From assembly GCA_018287875.1 (NCBI GenBank), contig JAGVVL010000018.1, positions 2,472,501 to 2,536,500 on the forward strand: a stretch of 64,000 nucleotides of DNA, given 5' to 3'. Positions 1-10,674 of this stretch are shown here, piece after piece. The stretch is from Nigrospora sphaerica. Taxonomy: Eukaryota; Ascomycota; Sordariomycetes; Amphisphaeriales; Apiosporaceae. The position numbers and the translations under genes are program-made. The notes below the pieces were generated by a model. The model searched no databases. It was not told the DNA's origin and saw nothing but the letters and a program-made list of their open reading frames with translations. Each line of letters begins with the position of its first letter. The stretch's first letter is position 1.

Positions 1-144
1 CTTTACTACCCCACAAGTATGTACACGGTGCCGCATCGGTACTGGAGTAAACAGGCTATTAATTCTTATTTCCGTTTCGGCGGCATACAGGTTGTTAGGT
101 ACCAAGGTACATGGTGAGCCCGCTGAAGTGTGCTCTGCTGTTGG

Positions 145-2017
145 TCAGACGATCAGGCAGTCGAAACCCATGGCTCTCAACTGCACGCGCCAGTCTTGGG
201 CGCATATGGCGTTTTCGGATCCCTCTGCTCCGGCGCTATCACGGGCCTCTACCCCTTCGGCCTCAATTAAACCTTTGTCTTTCAACTGCCATATCTTGTT
301 TAGCGTCTCGATGGCCGACCTGATCATCCCCCACGGGCAGAGATCCCACATCTCCTGCAGTCGCGAGGCGACCCACAGCCGGCGCGCGGGGGAGACTATC
401 TCCACCCCCATCATGAAGAGCGGCCAAGTGGTGTACTTGAACAGCGGGCTGTCGACGCGGATATGCGACAGGTGGTGGTGGATGGTGGTGGCCAGGTCCC
501 CTACCGTGGGCGCCGAGGCCCAGCCGGCATCTCCGTTCTGGCCGGTGCTGCGCGATGCGGCGAAGGACTGCAGTCCGGGGACGGCCAGCAAAACGTACAG
601 GCAGGCGGCGGCACGGTACGTGGCCGCGATGCGCTTGCGGTACTCGACTTCTTGCTCGTTGGCGAAGCCCAGCTCGGCGCTGGCAGCGCACATCCTCGCC
701 ACCCACAACTGTACGTCGAAAGCCTCGGCCTCCTTGAGAAGGGCCAACCCTTCTTCCATATCGTCTGGCGTGGCGTGCCTGCCGGCCTGCCGCCCAATAG
801 CGCGGGCCAGGCGAGCGGTGCACAGAATGTTGAGAAGCAGATCGGTCGGGCAGCTGTGGTAGCTGTTGGCCTCGGTCCGTCGCAGGATGGGCAGAAGACG
901 AGCCGGGTCGAGCTCGACGTACGGGGACACCTGGGAGCCGGGCAGAGGGATAATGAGCGAGTCGAGCGTACAGCCCCAGATGTAGTAGGCGACCGAGTCG
1001 GAGGCGATGTAGTCGCGGATGCTGAGCTCACAGGACTCGCCAAGGGGAGTTGCCGATTGGACCATTTCGAGGCACTCCAACTCGGGCCACGCACCGCCGA
1101 ACAAGCCGTCCTTGGCCAGGGCAACATGGCGCGCCGCATTCTCGCCGTGCGATAACGTCTTTGTTGGGGCATCAGAGATCTGCGCTATGACAAGCCGGGC
1201 AGCCGCTTGCATGTGCGCTCGCCACCCACCTTTCCCCGAGTCGACGAGGGCGAAATTGAGAAAGAAGAGGACGGTGGCCAGCACGGCATCCTTGTCGCTT
1301 TGTTGTGCGGCGCCGTCGCCTTGGAACCGATGTCTCTCGAGGATCTCCTGGAGGCCCCTGATGGCTTCATGGCGGGCGCGTAGAGCGTCCACCAGCGCGT
1401 TGGCCGAAGCCACGGCCTCGGGGGCGCCCGGCCGAGAGCCGGCCGTCGCATTAGAGAAATGCAAAGCCGATGCTGCGATGATGATGTGGTGGAGGAAGGG
1501 GTAGTTTCGCGAAAAAGGTATCAACTCCCGGAACGGGTTTCTGGCCACCTGGTGATACGAATCGTGGACTACGAGGTCCCGACAAAAACGCTTTTCAACT
1601 GGGCACGCATCGTTGGCAGTGAGCAACGAGACGCAGGGAAGGAAAGCTGCACTCACAGTACATCAGGTAGTACCTCGACGACCCGTCCAGATCCTGCACG
1701 AGAGGGTCCAGAAGCGACTGCGGTAAGGCAGGGTTCAGCTCGAAGCCCTGGGCCGGCACCGGTTCCGGAGCCGGTGGCGTCGGGGCCGGGGCGGCTCGGG
1801 ATCGGCCAAGGCTACGGGACCGATCCGAGCTCTCCGGGGCAAACGTCGTCCGACCCGCCATGCGGCCGCGCGACGCCACCGCCTCGGTCCATCGAAACAG
1901 TGGCCCGTAACCGAGACAGTCCTGGCCCGTTGTGGCGCATTTGACACAGTACGGCAGGGATCGGTCACAGCGCCGGCGATTCTTGCGGCAGTTGTGACAG
2001 GGTTTGGAAGAAGCCAT
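145..2017 (-). CDS. Zn2Cys6 transcription factor with fungal-specific regulatory domain
   Basis: Two exons, complement of 145-1598 and 1657-2017, give 604 residues. The 58-bp intron (1599-1656) has a GTGAGT donor and a CAG acceptor, and joining restores YLMYFEKRFCRDLVVHD, typical of the start of the Fungal_trans_2 type regulatory domain. The N-terminus is a complete Zn(II)2Cys6 binuclear cluster with C7, C10, C17, C24, C27 and C34, so it should be a nuclear DNA-binding regulator. A Ser/Pro/Ala-rich linker follows (about 50-115), then a long helical domain to the C-terminus. The start at 2017 puts the cluster seven residues in; an ATG at 2026 adds only three residues and cannot be excluded. 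It is transcribed away from the MFS transporter gene at 3085, so I infer local control of that transporter. The target and inducer are unknown. Confidence 0.88.
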
Positions 2018-3084
2018 GGCAAGCATGGACAAGCTTACGGGGCAATGTGCATGCGCTGACAGGCCGGGCCGGCGCAAAGACGGGACGGGGTTTGGTCGGT
2101 ACAGCCGGAGTTAACAGGCCGGCTCGGCAGCATTACGTCGGAGGGTGATGACCAATAAAGAAAGAAAGCTCGGCAAAACCGGGATGGGTGCGGTTATGGC
2201 TTCCACCTCTGTGGGTGAGAGGGTCCGGGCACTGTTGGTAATGGATAATACCCGCTACGGTGGAAACGCCGCTGGCGATGGTACAGCGAGGAAAGACGAG
2301 TCATCGCGCGGTCATTCAGGGGTTCGGCGGGTTGGTTCTCGCGGTCTGAGGACCAAACGGAGTCAACCGCCTCGGCCTGACTTTTCGACACCGAGGTGAG
2401 GGGGCAAGCCTCCCTCCCTCTGCCTTTTTTCCAGCGCCTTCACGTACCATCGGGCTGGTGAGATGACGGCGGAACCCAGCGGGCTAGTGGCTCTCAATGG
2501 TGGACTCGGAGCGTGGGAAAGCTTCTTTACCCACTAATTCTTCCCCGATCAGGAAGCCAAGAGTCAAGTCGTGCATTTTCTTAGCTCCAACCCACCGCTT
2601 GGCTTTTTCCTCGCCTCCTCTGTTCCATGACGACCACCCGGCGGCCGGGCCCAGAGCCGCAGATATCCACAATGGCAGCCGATCAAGGGTAGAGGCCGCG
2701 AGCATGAGTGGTGTTTCCCCGTGTCTTGCGATGGCCACTGTCATCACACACCGCATACGGGCGTCAGCCTGTGCATATACCGTCGGACAGACCCCAGATC
2801 TTTCCTCATCTGGCTCATCAGGGGTGGCCTGGCTCTCTGCTCCCGGCAATCTCGGAGCGTTGGTGGCTTTTATATAAACACACATGAAAAGCTAGATGCT
2901 CGCCCGGCGAGGAAGTCCCTGTGAGGTTGCCCGTGTAAGTCCCTTGCCAGTGACCGGGCCCATCCCTCACTCCCCCTTTCCCTCCCCTTCCGCCGGCGTT
3001 CCCCCTCCCTTTCCTGGACGGCGCAAGATCTGTTTGTTCCTCGTGCCTCGTGCCTCGTGCCTCGCCACCCCGCACCCACGCATC
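2018..3084. promoter_or_regulatory. Shared divergent promoter of the Zn2Cys6 regulator and the MFS transporter
   Basis: This 1.07-kb interval separates two genes transcribed away from each other. A TATATAAA box lies at 2871-2878, about 207 bp before the transporter ATG, and is followed by a C/T-rich tract (about 2935-3020) typical of fungal leaders. CGG-containing sites that a binuclear cluster protein could bind are present, for example around 2466-2480 and 2640-2662, but none is a clear symmetric operator. I see no convincing protein gene here; the short open frames lack homology and splice logic. Confidence 0.55.
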
Positions 3085-4819
3085 ATGACGCAACCGGCGG
3101 CCGTCGACGAACATGTCGTGGCCGGCGGCGACGAGAACGCCTACGGGAGCGAGCCGGCCGAGGCCTTCAGCAAGACGGACCTCGAGCGGCTGGGGCGGCA
3201 GCGGCCCGAGTGCTTCGCCACGGCGTGGGCCGAGGTCGGGTTCGTGGCGGCCGTGATCCTGTCCATGATGATGGGCGAGTTCTTCGTCAGCGGCTTCAAC
3301 ATCGTGCTGCCGACGGTGGCCGAGGCGCTCGCGATCCCGGCGCGCTCGCACACGTGGCCGGCCGAGGTGCCCAACCTCGCGACGGCGGCGCTGCTGCTGC
3401 CGTGCGCGCGCCTCAGCGACCGCTGGGGCGGCCGGTTGCTCTTCCTCGCCGGCCTCGCCTGGCTCGTCGTCTGGTCGCTCGTCTGCGGCTTCAGCCGCGG
3501 GCCCGTCATGCTCATCGTCTGCCGCGCGCTGCAGGGCACCGGCACCGCCGCCTTCCTGCCCGCCAGCATCTCGCTGCTGGGCCAGACGTACCGGCCGGGC
3601 CCGCGCAAGAACTTCGTCTTCGCCCTCTACGGCGCCTTTGCCGTCCTCGGCTTCTACATCGGCATCGGCGTCGGCGCCCTCACCGCCCAGCTCGCCGACT
3701 GGCGCTGGTACTTTTGGGTCGGCGCCCTCATCGTCGCCGTCAACGGCCTCGTCGGCTTCCTCAGCATCCCCGCCCACCTCGGCCCCCCCAACACCGCCCT
3801 CGGCATGGACTGGCTCGGCCTCGCCACCATCGTGCCCGGCATCGCCCTCGTCATCTTCGCCTTCACCGACGGCGGCAGCGCCCCCCACGGCTGGCGTACC
3901 CCCTACATATACGTCACCTTGGTGCTCGGCGTCCTGCTCCTCGCCGCCGCCGTTTACGTCGAGGGTTGGGTCGCCTCCCAACCCCTCTTCCCCCCCGAGA
4001 TCTTCCGGCCCAAGTACATGAAGCGCCTGGTGTTTGCTCTTTTCTGCTGCTACGGCGTCTTTGGTCTGTACCTGTTTTACGTGAGCTACTAGTAAGTTCC
4101 CTGTCTCCCCCCCCTCCCCCTTCCCTCTGCTCCCCGCTCGTATCGGGCCGAACCTGTCCCGCTGACGTGCTCCCCTCCCTTTCCGCAGCCTCGAGGTCGT
4201 CCTGCACACGACGCCGCTGCAGTCGGCGGCGTGGTACACGCCCATGGCGCTGGGGGGCATCGTGCTGGCGCTGGGGGGCGGGGCGGCGCTACACCTGATC
4301 CCGGGGCGGCTCCTGCTCATGGTGTCGGGGCTGGGGTTCCTGCTGTCGGTGCTGCTGTTCGCGCTGCTGCCCGAGGCGTCGGGCATGTCGACGGGCGCGC
4401 TGTACTGGGCCTACGTGTTCCCGGCGATGCTGTGCGCGACGCTCGGCGTCGACGTCGTCTACAACGTGACCAACGTCTTCATCACGACGGCCATGCCGGC
4501 GCGCCTCCAGGCCACGGCCGGCGCCCTCATCAACAGCCTGCTCTACCTCGGCATCGCCTTCTGGCTCGGCGTCTCCGAGCTCGCCGTCTCCCAGACCCTC
4601 GCCGCCCGCGGCGGCGACGCCGCCCTCAGCCGCCGCGACCAGTACCGCATCGGCTTCTGGGTCGGCGTCGGCCTCGCCGCCCTCTCCCTTCTCCTCTTCT
4701 CCACCATCAAGCTCGGCCACGCCGCCGCCGACATGACGGCCGACGAGAAGGCCGCGCTTGAGGAGGAGGCCGCCGCCCGCAGGGCCGCGGCGCCGGACGC
4801 TCGGGACCGTGGCCGGTAA
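3085..4819 (+). CDS. Major facilitator superfamily drug/solute transporter
   Basis: Two exons, 3085-4091 and 4189-4819, give 545 residues. The 97-bp intron has a GTAAGT donor and CGCAG acceptor, and joining reads FYVSYYLEVVLHTTP across a membrane helix. The protein has an acidic N-terminal tail (about 1-50) and then 12-14 hydrophobic helices. The loop between helices 2 and 3 carries ARLSDRWGGR (about residues 108-117), the MFS motif A signature. A further conserved pattern is RALQGTGTAAFLPAS. The C-terminal tail is Ala/Glu/Arg-rich and cytosolic. It resembles the fungal aminotriazole-resistance/YnfM-like exporters, so proton-driven efflux is likely, but the substrate cannot be read from sequence. 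The divergent Zn2Cys6 gene is its probable regulator. The ATG at 3085 was chosen because it follows the C/T-rich leader and the upstream frame has no hydrophobic or conserved content. Confidence 0.9.
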
Positions 4820-5152
4820 AATTGTGTAAACTGCGTACCCTTCGATGTATGTCGTTTGGCGTTAATTGATTATACTTTACTAAATTTGCACCCCACAGGT
4901 GACCCCCTGAGTGATGTTGGTTCCGGGGTCTGCTCATTAAGTATCTCATTATCTTGTATCCTGAAATTTACCGTTCGGAGCCGTTTCTTCCCTCTTTTAG
5001 GGGTTTGTGCTCGGGCACCTCACCGAGGTCGAGAAGCTGTCTCTCAGCATAGCTCCGGCCGGTCGGACGAGCGCCGGCGTGCCGCATTACTAGTTGCGTC
5101 CTTTTCGCTGCCCTGCGTAATTCAAGGGGGCGATACAGCATATCACCACGCT
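4820..5152. other. Intergenic, tail-to-tail
   Basis: About 330 bp between two convergent genes, AT-richer than the flanking coding sequence. It should hold both 3' untranslated regions. No gene or repeat is seen. Confidence 0.5.
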
Positions 5153-7627
5153 CTATGGCTTCAGGATGTCGGCGGCCACCTGGACGGCGTCGGCCGTTTT
5201 CTTCACCCACTCGGCGGCGAGCGTCATGTTGCCAGCCTGTAGCGCCTCGGTGATTCCGGGGAACGTGACGGGCGCGTAACCTATGCGGCGAGGAAGAGTC
5301 AACCACGAGAAAAAGACGGATCGGGGGGAGCGGGGCCTGCGGGGGGCGGCGGCCGCGTCAACTTTGTACTCACCCGTGTCGGACCCGGGGGCGAAGACGA
5401 CATGCTTGTAAAACTCGCGGCCGGGCAGGCCGCCCTGGGAGACGAAGCCGCGCTGGAAGGCGCGGAACTTCCGGTTGACGACGGACAGGAGGCGGTCGTC
5501 GGCGCGGTCAAGCGCCTGCTGCTGCACGGCGCCCAGCTCGCGGGCGCGCTGCGCAAAGCCGTCGAGCGCCGCGCGCAGCCCCTGCGTGTCGAGGGGCGCC
5601 GACGCGGCCGAGACGGCCAACCGCAGCTCGGCATAGTAGCGGTCCATCTCGGCGGCGTAGGTGCTGACGTTGAACGGGATCAGCTCGCTGTCGGCGAGCT
5701 TGTAGGCGAGCAGCGCGAGATACTGCCCGGCCGTGTCGTCAGCCTCATGGCCCCACGCGAAAAGGGGATCCGCATCCCCACGGGAAGGCGTCGGCTTACC
5801 TGGGCCATCGACTTGTGGGTAGTGAAGCCCGGGTCGCCAAACTTGGCCATCCAGTGGTAGGAATCGTAGTTGCTGTGGTAATGGTAGACGGGGTCCTCGG
5901 GCCCCGGGTCGGAGCCCATGTCGACCTGTGTGGCCTGTTAGTGAAACGGGCGAGAATGACGGCGGGGAAACTGACCGAGCTGATCCCGTTGTGGACAAAG
6001 GCCGTGTAGTCTGGCGAGTGCCGGGGTTAGCGGGCGTGCGCGTACAGGACGTCGGCAGGGGGCACGCTCACCGGAACCGCTGCCCAGGACGCCGATCTCG
6101 CCGCGCGTCTCCTCGTCCCACACGTCGTACATGGTGCGGCCCGTCTCCATCCACACGATCTTCCTCATGGTCTCGGTGACGACGTCGTGCAGGTCGGGCG
6201 TGGCCTGGAGACCGGGGTGGGGCCCGGCGGTGCCGACGTCGATGTTGAGGTACGCGACGGCCGTGTCGGTGAGCCAGGGGAGGTACTCCTCGACCCACTC
6301 GGTCGAGCCGACGAGGCCGTACTCCTCGCCGTCCCAGGAGCCGAGCACGATGTTGCGTCGGGGCTTCCAGCCGCGCGCCAGCAGCCTGCCCAGGGCCTTG
6401 CCGAGCTCGACGATGGCGGCCGTGCCGCTGTTGGGGTCGGCGGCGCCGCCGATGATCCACGCGTCCCGGTGGTTGCCAATGATGACGGTCTCGTCGGCGT
6501 TCGTGCCGTTAATGACGCCGACGGCGTTCCAGATGGGCGCGTACGTCTCGCGCATCAGGTTGCTGAGGCTCAGCACCGTGCCGGGCGCCGGCCCCGTGCT
6601 GTACGTCGCGTTGAGCGCGCCCACCCAGCCCGTGCGGTTGACGGCGGCGCCGGGCGTCCCGTGGCCGTCGAGCGCGGCCAGGATCGGCTCCGCGTCGGCC
6701 CAGGAGATGGGGATGGACGGGATCCGGGGCAGGACGCGGGACCCGTCGGCCCGCGGCGAGTCGGGCTTGGACGGGTAGCCCGGCGTCGTCGGGTCGCCCG
6801 GGTAGACGGACAGGAACTGCACGCTGCCGCGCTGGACCGAGGTCGGGTTGCGCGCCGGCCCGTCCGGGTAGGCGGCGTGGCCGTGCGCTTCCGTCATGTT
6901 GCCGTCGTCGCCCGGGTCCGTGAACAGCACCGCCGCGATCATCCCGTGGCTCTGTGCGTTCTTCACCTTGAGGCCGCGGAACGGCCCGCCGTACCGCGAG
7001 ATGGCGATTTTGCCCTCCAGCGGCACGCCCAGCTCCACCAGCCGGGCGAAGTCGGCCTGCTGGCCCCGGCCCACGTAGACGAACTCGGCCGTGGCGTTTC
7101 CGCTGGCAGCTGTAGCAGGTCTGGTCAGCAAGCGCCCGCGCCGGACAAGAAGAGAGACAGGGGGGGGAGGGAGAAAGGCCCGTACAGTATCCGTGAAACG
7201 TGGGAACCGAGTTGGGGTACCCGCTTGTCTCATCCTCGAGCAACACGGCCTCCTCGAGGGCCGGTTGAAAGATACTCCCGTTCGCATAGGTGAGGCTCAA
7301 CGACTTGCTGACGGGGTAGTTGAGAAAGACATCGTAGGCCACGAGGCTGGATTCGATGCCGTTCTCAGCCCATCGGTCCGCAGTCCACTGAGCCATGGTC
7401 TTGTTCTGGCCAGCCAGGTGCTGGCCGTGGGTGTAATAGTACGACCATTCCGAAATGGAAGTGTTGGACACGGACCCGACCAACGTGCTCTCGTCTTCGG
7501 TCAGCGGCGTCGGCGCCGTCACCTCCCTCTTGACGAGCGAGCGGTAGATGTGCCGTTCCTGCTGGCAGGCGAGGGCATCACCCGCCAGGAGCGCACAGGC
7601 TCCCAACAGTCCAAGAGTACAATGCAT
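5153..7627 (-). CDS. Secreted M28 family metallopeptidase, glutamate carboxypeptidase II-like (PA domain)
   Basis: Six exons on the complement strand: 7186-7627, 6072-7109, 5976-6010, 5800-5925, 5374-5722 and 5153-5280; 705 residues. All five introns are GT-AG and 50-77 bp. An N-terminal hydrophobic stretch ending near ALA suggests a signal peptide, and there are several N-x-S/T sites. A protease-associated domain covers about 130-260. The co-catalytic zinc site is complete by comparison with human GCPII: H361 (NHRDAW), D372 (ADPNSG), catalytic base E409 and ligand E410 (SWDGEEYG), D438 (LNIDVG) and H522 (YHYHSNYD). A helical dimerisation-like domain follows (about 560-705). It should be an active vacuolar or extracellular aminopeptidase/carboxypeptidase. 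The closest family types are Vps70/Tre-like and NAALADase proteins, and the substrate is unknown. The third exon is only 35 nt but contains the conserved start of the C-terminal lobe of the active site. Confidence 0.92.
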
Positions 7628-9217
7628 GACAATTCCGGGCTGAAAAGCTCTCCTCAGGACCTTGATGCACAGTAACTCAGGGGCGTACGATGCCGCGACA
7701 CGAGGGTGTCGTCTCTCAAATAAATGGCCATACAAGGCCGGTTTCCCCGCGCGAATCCGCTTTCCCCTCTCCCCCGCCGTCTCTCGATCCGGGCTCCCAT
7801 TGCCGATCCCATGCAGCCTGTCGTCAATCATGCCGGCCCAATTCAGGGCATGTCTATGATTCGGGCCCGCTTACTCTACGAAAATGCATCATCCCCGTGG
7901 ATTCTTTTCGGCGCAGTCGGAGACCACGGATCATGGCGCCAAGGGCTTCGAGGCCTTCCCGCTCGGCCGCGCTGCTTGTTTCTGTGCCGATATCTGCCGA
8001 GCGAAGGGAGGTTGGGAACGTGACGTGGTCTAATCGACGTCACGCGTGCAGCGTGAAAGCACGACATCTTCCGGGCTGAACTGGAAGAAGTTCTTGATTG
8101 CGTGATAGGGCATGCTGCACCCCTCGTTCAGGCGCTTGGCATGGAGACGAGGTTGCAAAAGCCACTGTTCTGGCCGGGTATTCCGGAACCGCATAGCCTG
8201 GCTGGGCGGCGGACTTTGTCATCTATTCTCTCTTTCTCTCTCGCCAACTCGGATTAAGAGTTCCCATGGTTTCTCTCTTCTAATGAGCGTAATCGACCTT
8301 CGGCAAGGGGTATCGCGAGTTCGGTGCGGTAGCACAAAAAGTGCAACGCCAGTGAAGAATACCATCGGAGACATTGTGTGTCACCGTCCAAGTCAACTTG
8401 TCCAAAAAATGGCTTAATGATGTTCAGTGCGTTGCAATCCAGTGGCATGTTCTATATAGCCTCAATTGCAGTCGGCCTCTAGATTTGGAAGGCTGTGGCG
8501 GCGCTCACAAAGATATATATTATGGGTGGGATTTTGAGCCGCTATCGGACCGGCAGATTCTCTCCCTGTCGACTTCTCTCGAAACGCGCTTGGCCACAAG
8601 GTCTCAGTGCCTGCCGTGATAGTTACTTAAGAGGTATACTTGTCGGCAGTCGAGCGACCCAAAACCACCTTTTCACACTTGTGGTTATACATGCTGATTA
8701 CTTTCCGGCGAGGTGGCCCGGCCTGGCTCAGTCGGAAGCGCAGAAAACAGGTGGTAGATCTGCCTGTCATCCTTACCCAGACAAGTCGAGAACCATTAGC
8801 AGCAACCCACCGTATAACCAATCGCCCTCCAATTCCTCTTCCGTTTTACTCCTTCTCCTCCATTGAGGCGAAGACTCGATTCTGGCCGTATCCACTACCG
8901 ACCGAGCTGTCACGCGAGGATGTGTTCATTCAATGTAATGCGTCCCCGTCCCAAATGAAGCGGCGTGTAAAGTAATCGTAGATATAATCGCCTGAGCCCA
9001 AGGTAAAGGACCGCATCCTCGCGATCAAGTCTACAAATACTTACCCAGAGACAGCTCCACTGGGGGCGGGTTTGTCAGTCAAGCACCCGCAACGCTACTT
9101 ATCCACACAGAATCAAGGGCGCGCCAATATTCTACTCAGTATTTCGGCGCTATATTTTCTCATAAGCTACTCGTAACCTAACACGTTGAGTCGAAAATCT
9201 CAACGATGAATTCTCCG
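7628..9217. other. Intergenic region without recognised genes
   Basis: About 1.6 kb holding the peptidase promoter (minus strand) and the 5' flank of the tRNA gene. It becomes AT-richer from about 8230. I find no coding signal. A sequence matching a Pol III A box lies at 8723-8734, but without a matching cloverleaf. Confidence 0.5.
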
Positions 9218-9360
9218 GCCCGGCTGGCGCAATGGTAGCGCGTTAGACTTCTATCCATCTGATATCTAAAGGCTGTGGGGTATGTGAAACCCCGACATTA
9301 CCTGCTTCTCCTCAAGACCTTGCGCTGACAGATCCTGAAGTTCGACCCCCACGTCGGGCT
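9218..9360 (+). tRNA. tRNA-Arg(TCT) with anticodon intron and a 61-nt T-arm insertion
   Basis: Removing 9254-9263 and 9280-9340 leaves a perfect 72-nt cloverleaf. The acceptor stem is GCCCGGC (9218-9224) with GTCGGGC (9353-9359) and discriminator T9360. The D stem is GCGC/GCGC around AATGGTA. The anticodon stem is TTAGA (9243-9247) with TCTAA (9265-9269), and the anticodon TCT lies at 9250-9252. The variable loop is AGGCT, and the T stem is GTGGG (9275-9279) with CCCAC (9348-9352) around TTCGACC. The 10-nt intron sits at the canonical 37/38 site. The A box TGGCGCAATGG (9225-9235) is perfect. A B box GTTCGACCCC (9340-9349) survives because the insert ends in G. The first T run that could stop Pol III is at 9402-9406. 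The T-stem halves are separated by the insert, so the gene needs an extra processing step or is a pseudogene. Confidence 0.8.
9280..9340 (+). other. Spliceosomal-intron-like insert in the tRNA T arm
   Basis: The insert lies exactly between the 5' strand of the T stem (GTGGG) and the T loop (TTCGACC). It begins GTATGT (9280-9285), has CTGAC (9325-9329) with its branch A 12 nt before the end, and ends AG (9339-9340). Its 61-nt length matches the mRNA introns of neighbouring genes (57, 58, 61 and 63 bp). No target-site duplication is visible. The sequence features are observed directly; that it is removed by the spliceosome is inference. Confidence 0.6.
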
Positions 9361-10674
9361 AGTATCAAAGCGTCTACACCTCTGACAGGGTACGACCACC
9401 ATTTTTGGCCATTTAACTGTTTCTTCCACCATTTTGCTGGCTGTCTCATGTTTTCGGCCTCACGCTTGTTTCCCTCTTTTATCGTGGCTGTGACATTATT
9501 CTTGCCCGGTTCTGGGTTCTCGGCGGTAAGCAGCGTCGCAACGTTACAGTCCCTGTACATTATGCTGCACCGAGGCACGTCCGCCCAGACGGATAATGCC
9601 GCCTCGCAATGAGCAATGCTGTCATGAAGACAGTCCAAAGGGCCTGCGCCGTCGACTGCGGGGCGGTCGTGAGGCGCGAAAGCGACTGTCTGGTGCGAGA
9701 GGGAGGTAGCCGTACGAGCTGCATGGGAATATCCCGACGACGGCGACCCCGCTGTAAGGCTGAATTCGAATGCAAGCCACTCCGGTCCATACGAGCACGT
9801 CGCGCAGGTTGGATCGAACGGGCTGCTCATCCGGTTTTTGCTTGGCGTGATAGACCCTTGCCGACCCTAGCGATATTTTGGGGCGCAGCGCTCACTGACA
9901 GCTTGACATCCCATGTCGTCCATCTACCTGCACCCAGTCTGTCCTGCTTGCAAAACTCAGTCGCGGCTCCGAACGTACACACCAACGTCTCGCTGCCACC
10001 GGCGTGCCGTTTGCTACGCAACCTCGCTATATATCTCCTTCCGCCTCGATGGGCATAGCGAACAGCCGGGGCATATGTTCACAGTCCGGAGTGGTGATGA
10101 TCATGATGCGAGTCACTTCGAAACACCCGATTTGGGCACTGTGACTTCGGGCGAGGCCGTCTTAGTAACTCGAACCACCCATGCCACCCGCCACCGGGCT
10201 GACAGAACTGGAGCACCGTCTTTGATTGGTGCGAGGCTGGTGATCCCCTCAGCCGCTGGTGGGTTACAGACCCCATCGACAGGGCAGCACCAAATGTACC
10301 TCGCAAGCAGCCTTAAGCGACCGACGGAACACGACCAATAACAATGCGGTATGCCGGCACCGGCCGGCCTCTGACCACACGTAGAACCCCGGGCTGAGGA
10401 CATAGCCGCCTGGATTTGGACTTCATCGAAGCCATGCTGCAGCCATTTCGCAACGGCACCGTTGCCTCGCAGAATGGGCGCAGCGATGAGACATGGGTGC
10501 ATATCAGCATTCGACGATGCCGTCTTGGTTGCCATGGCCTCCACGCGTGAAGCTATAAAGGTAGCCTGAGCCGGCGCTTACTTCTCGAGGCCAATATCCC
10601 TTTGCCTGCATGTCTCTTGGTCCAAGCCAACGAAGCCAAGTTCTCTTTGACGCACCCCCAGATCAGACTCAGTC
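9361..10674. promoter_or_regulatory. Intergenic region with lipoxygenase promoter
   Basis: No gene can be supported here. Open frames at 9312-9830 and 10113-10544 (minus) have no recognisable domain, and the first overlaps the tRNA gene. A TATAAAG box lies at 10554-10560, 121 bp before the lipoxygenase start codon, and should be its core promoter. Confidence 0.5.

Noticed and set aside
2818..4386. 522-codon minus-strand frame opposite the MFS gene
   Set aside because: Antisense shadow of a GC-rich coding region; Gly/Glu/Ala-rich composition mirrors the transporter codons.
8716..8795. Possible second tRNA (A-box match TGGCTCAGTCGG)
   Set aside because: No pairing acceptor stem and no proper T loop; only a poor B-box-like GTCGAGAACC downstream.
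9312..9830. 172-codon minus-strand open frame downstream of the tRNA
   Set aside because: Overlaps the tRNA 3' half, no domain recognised, no promoter or splice support.
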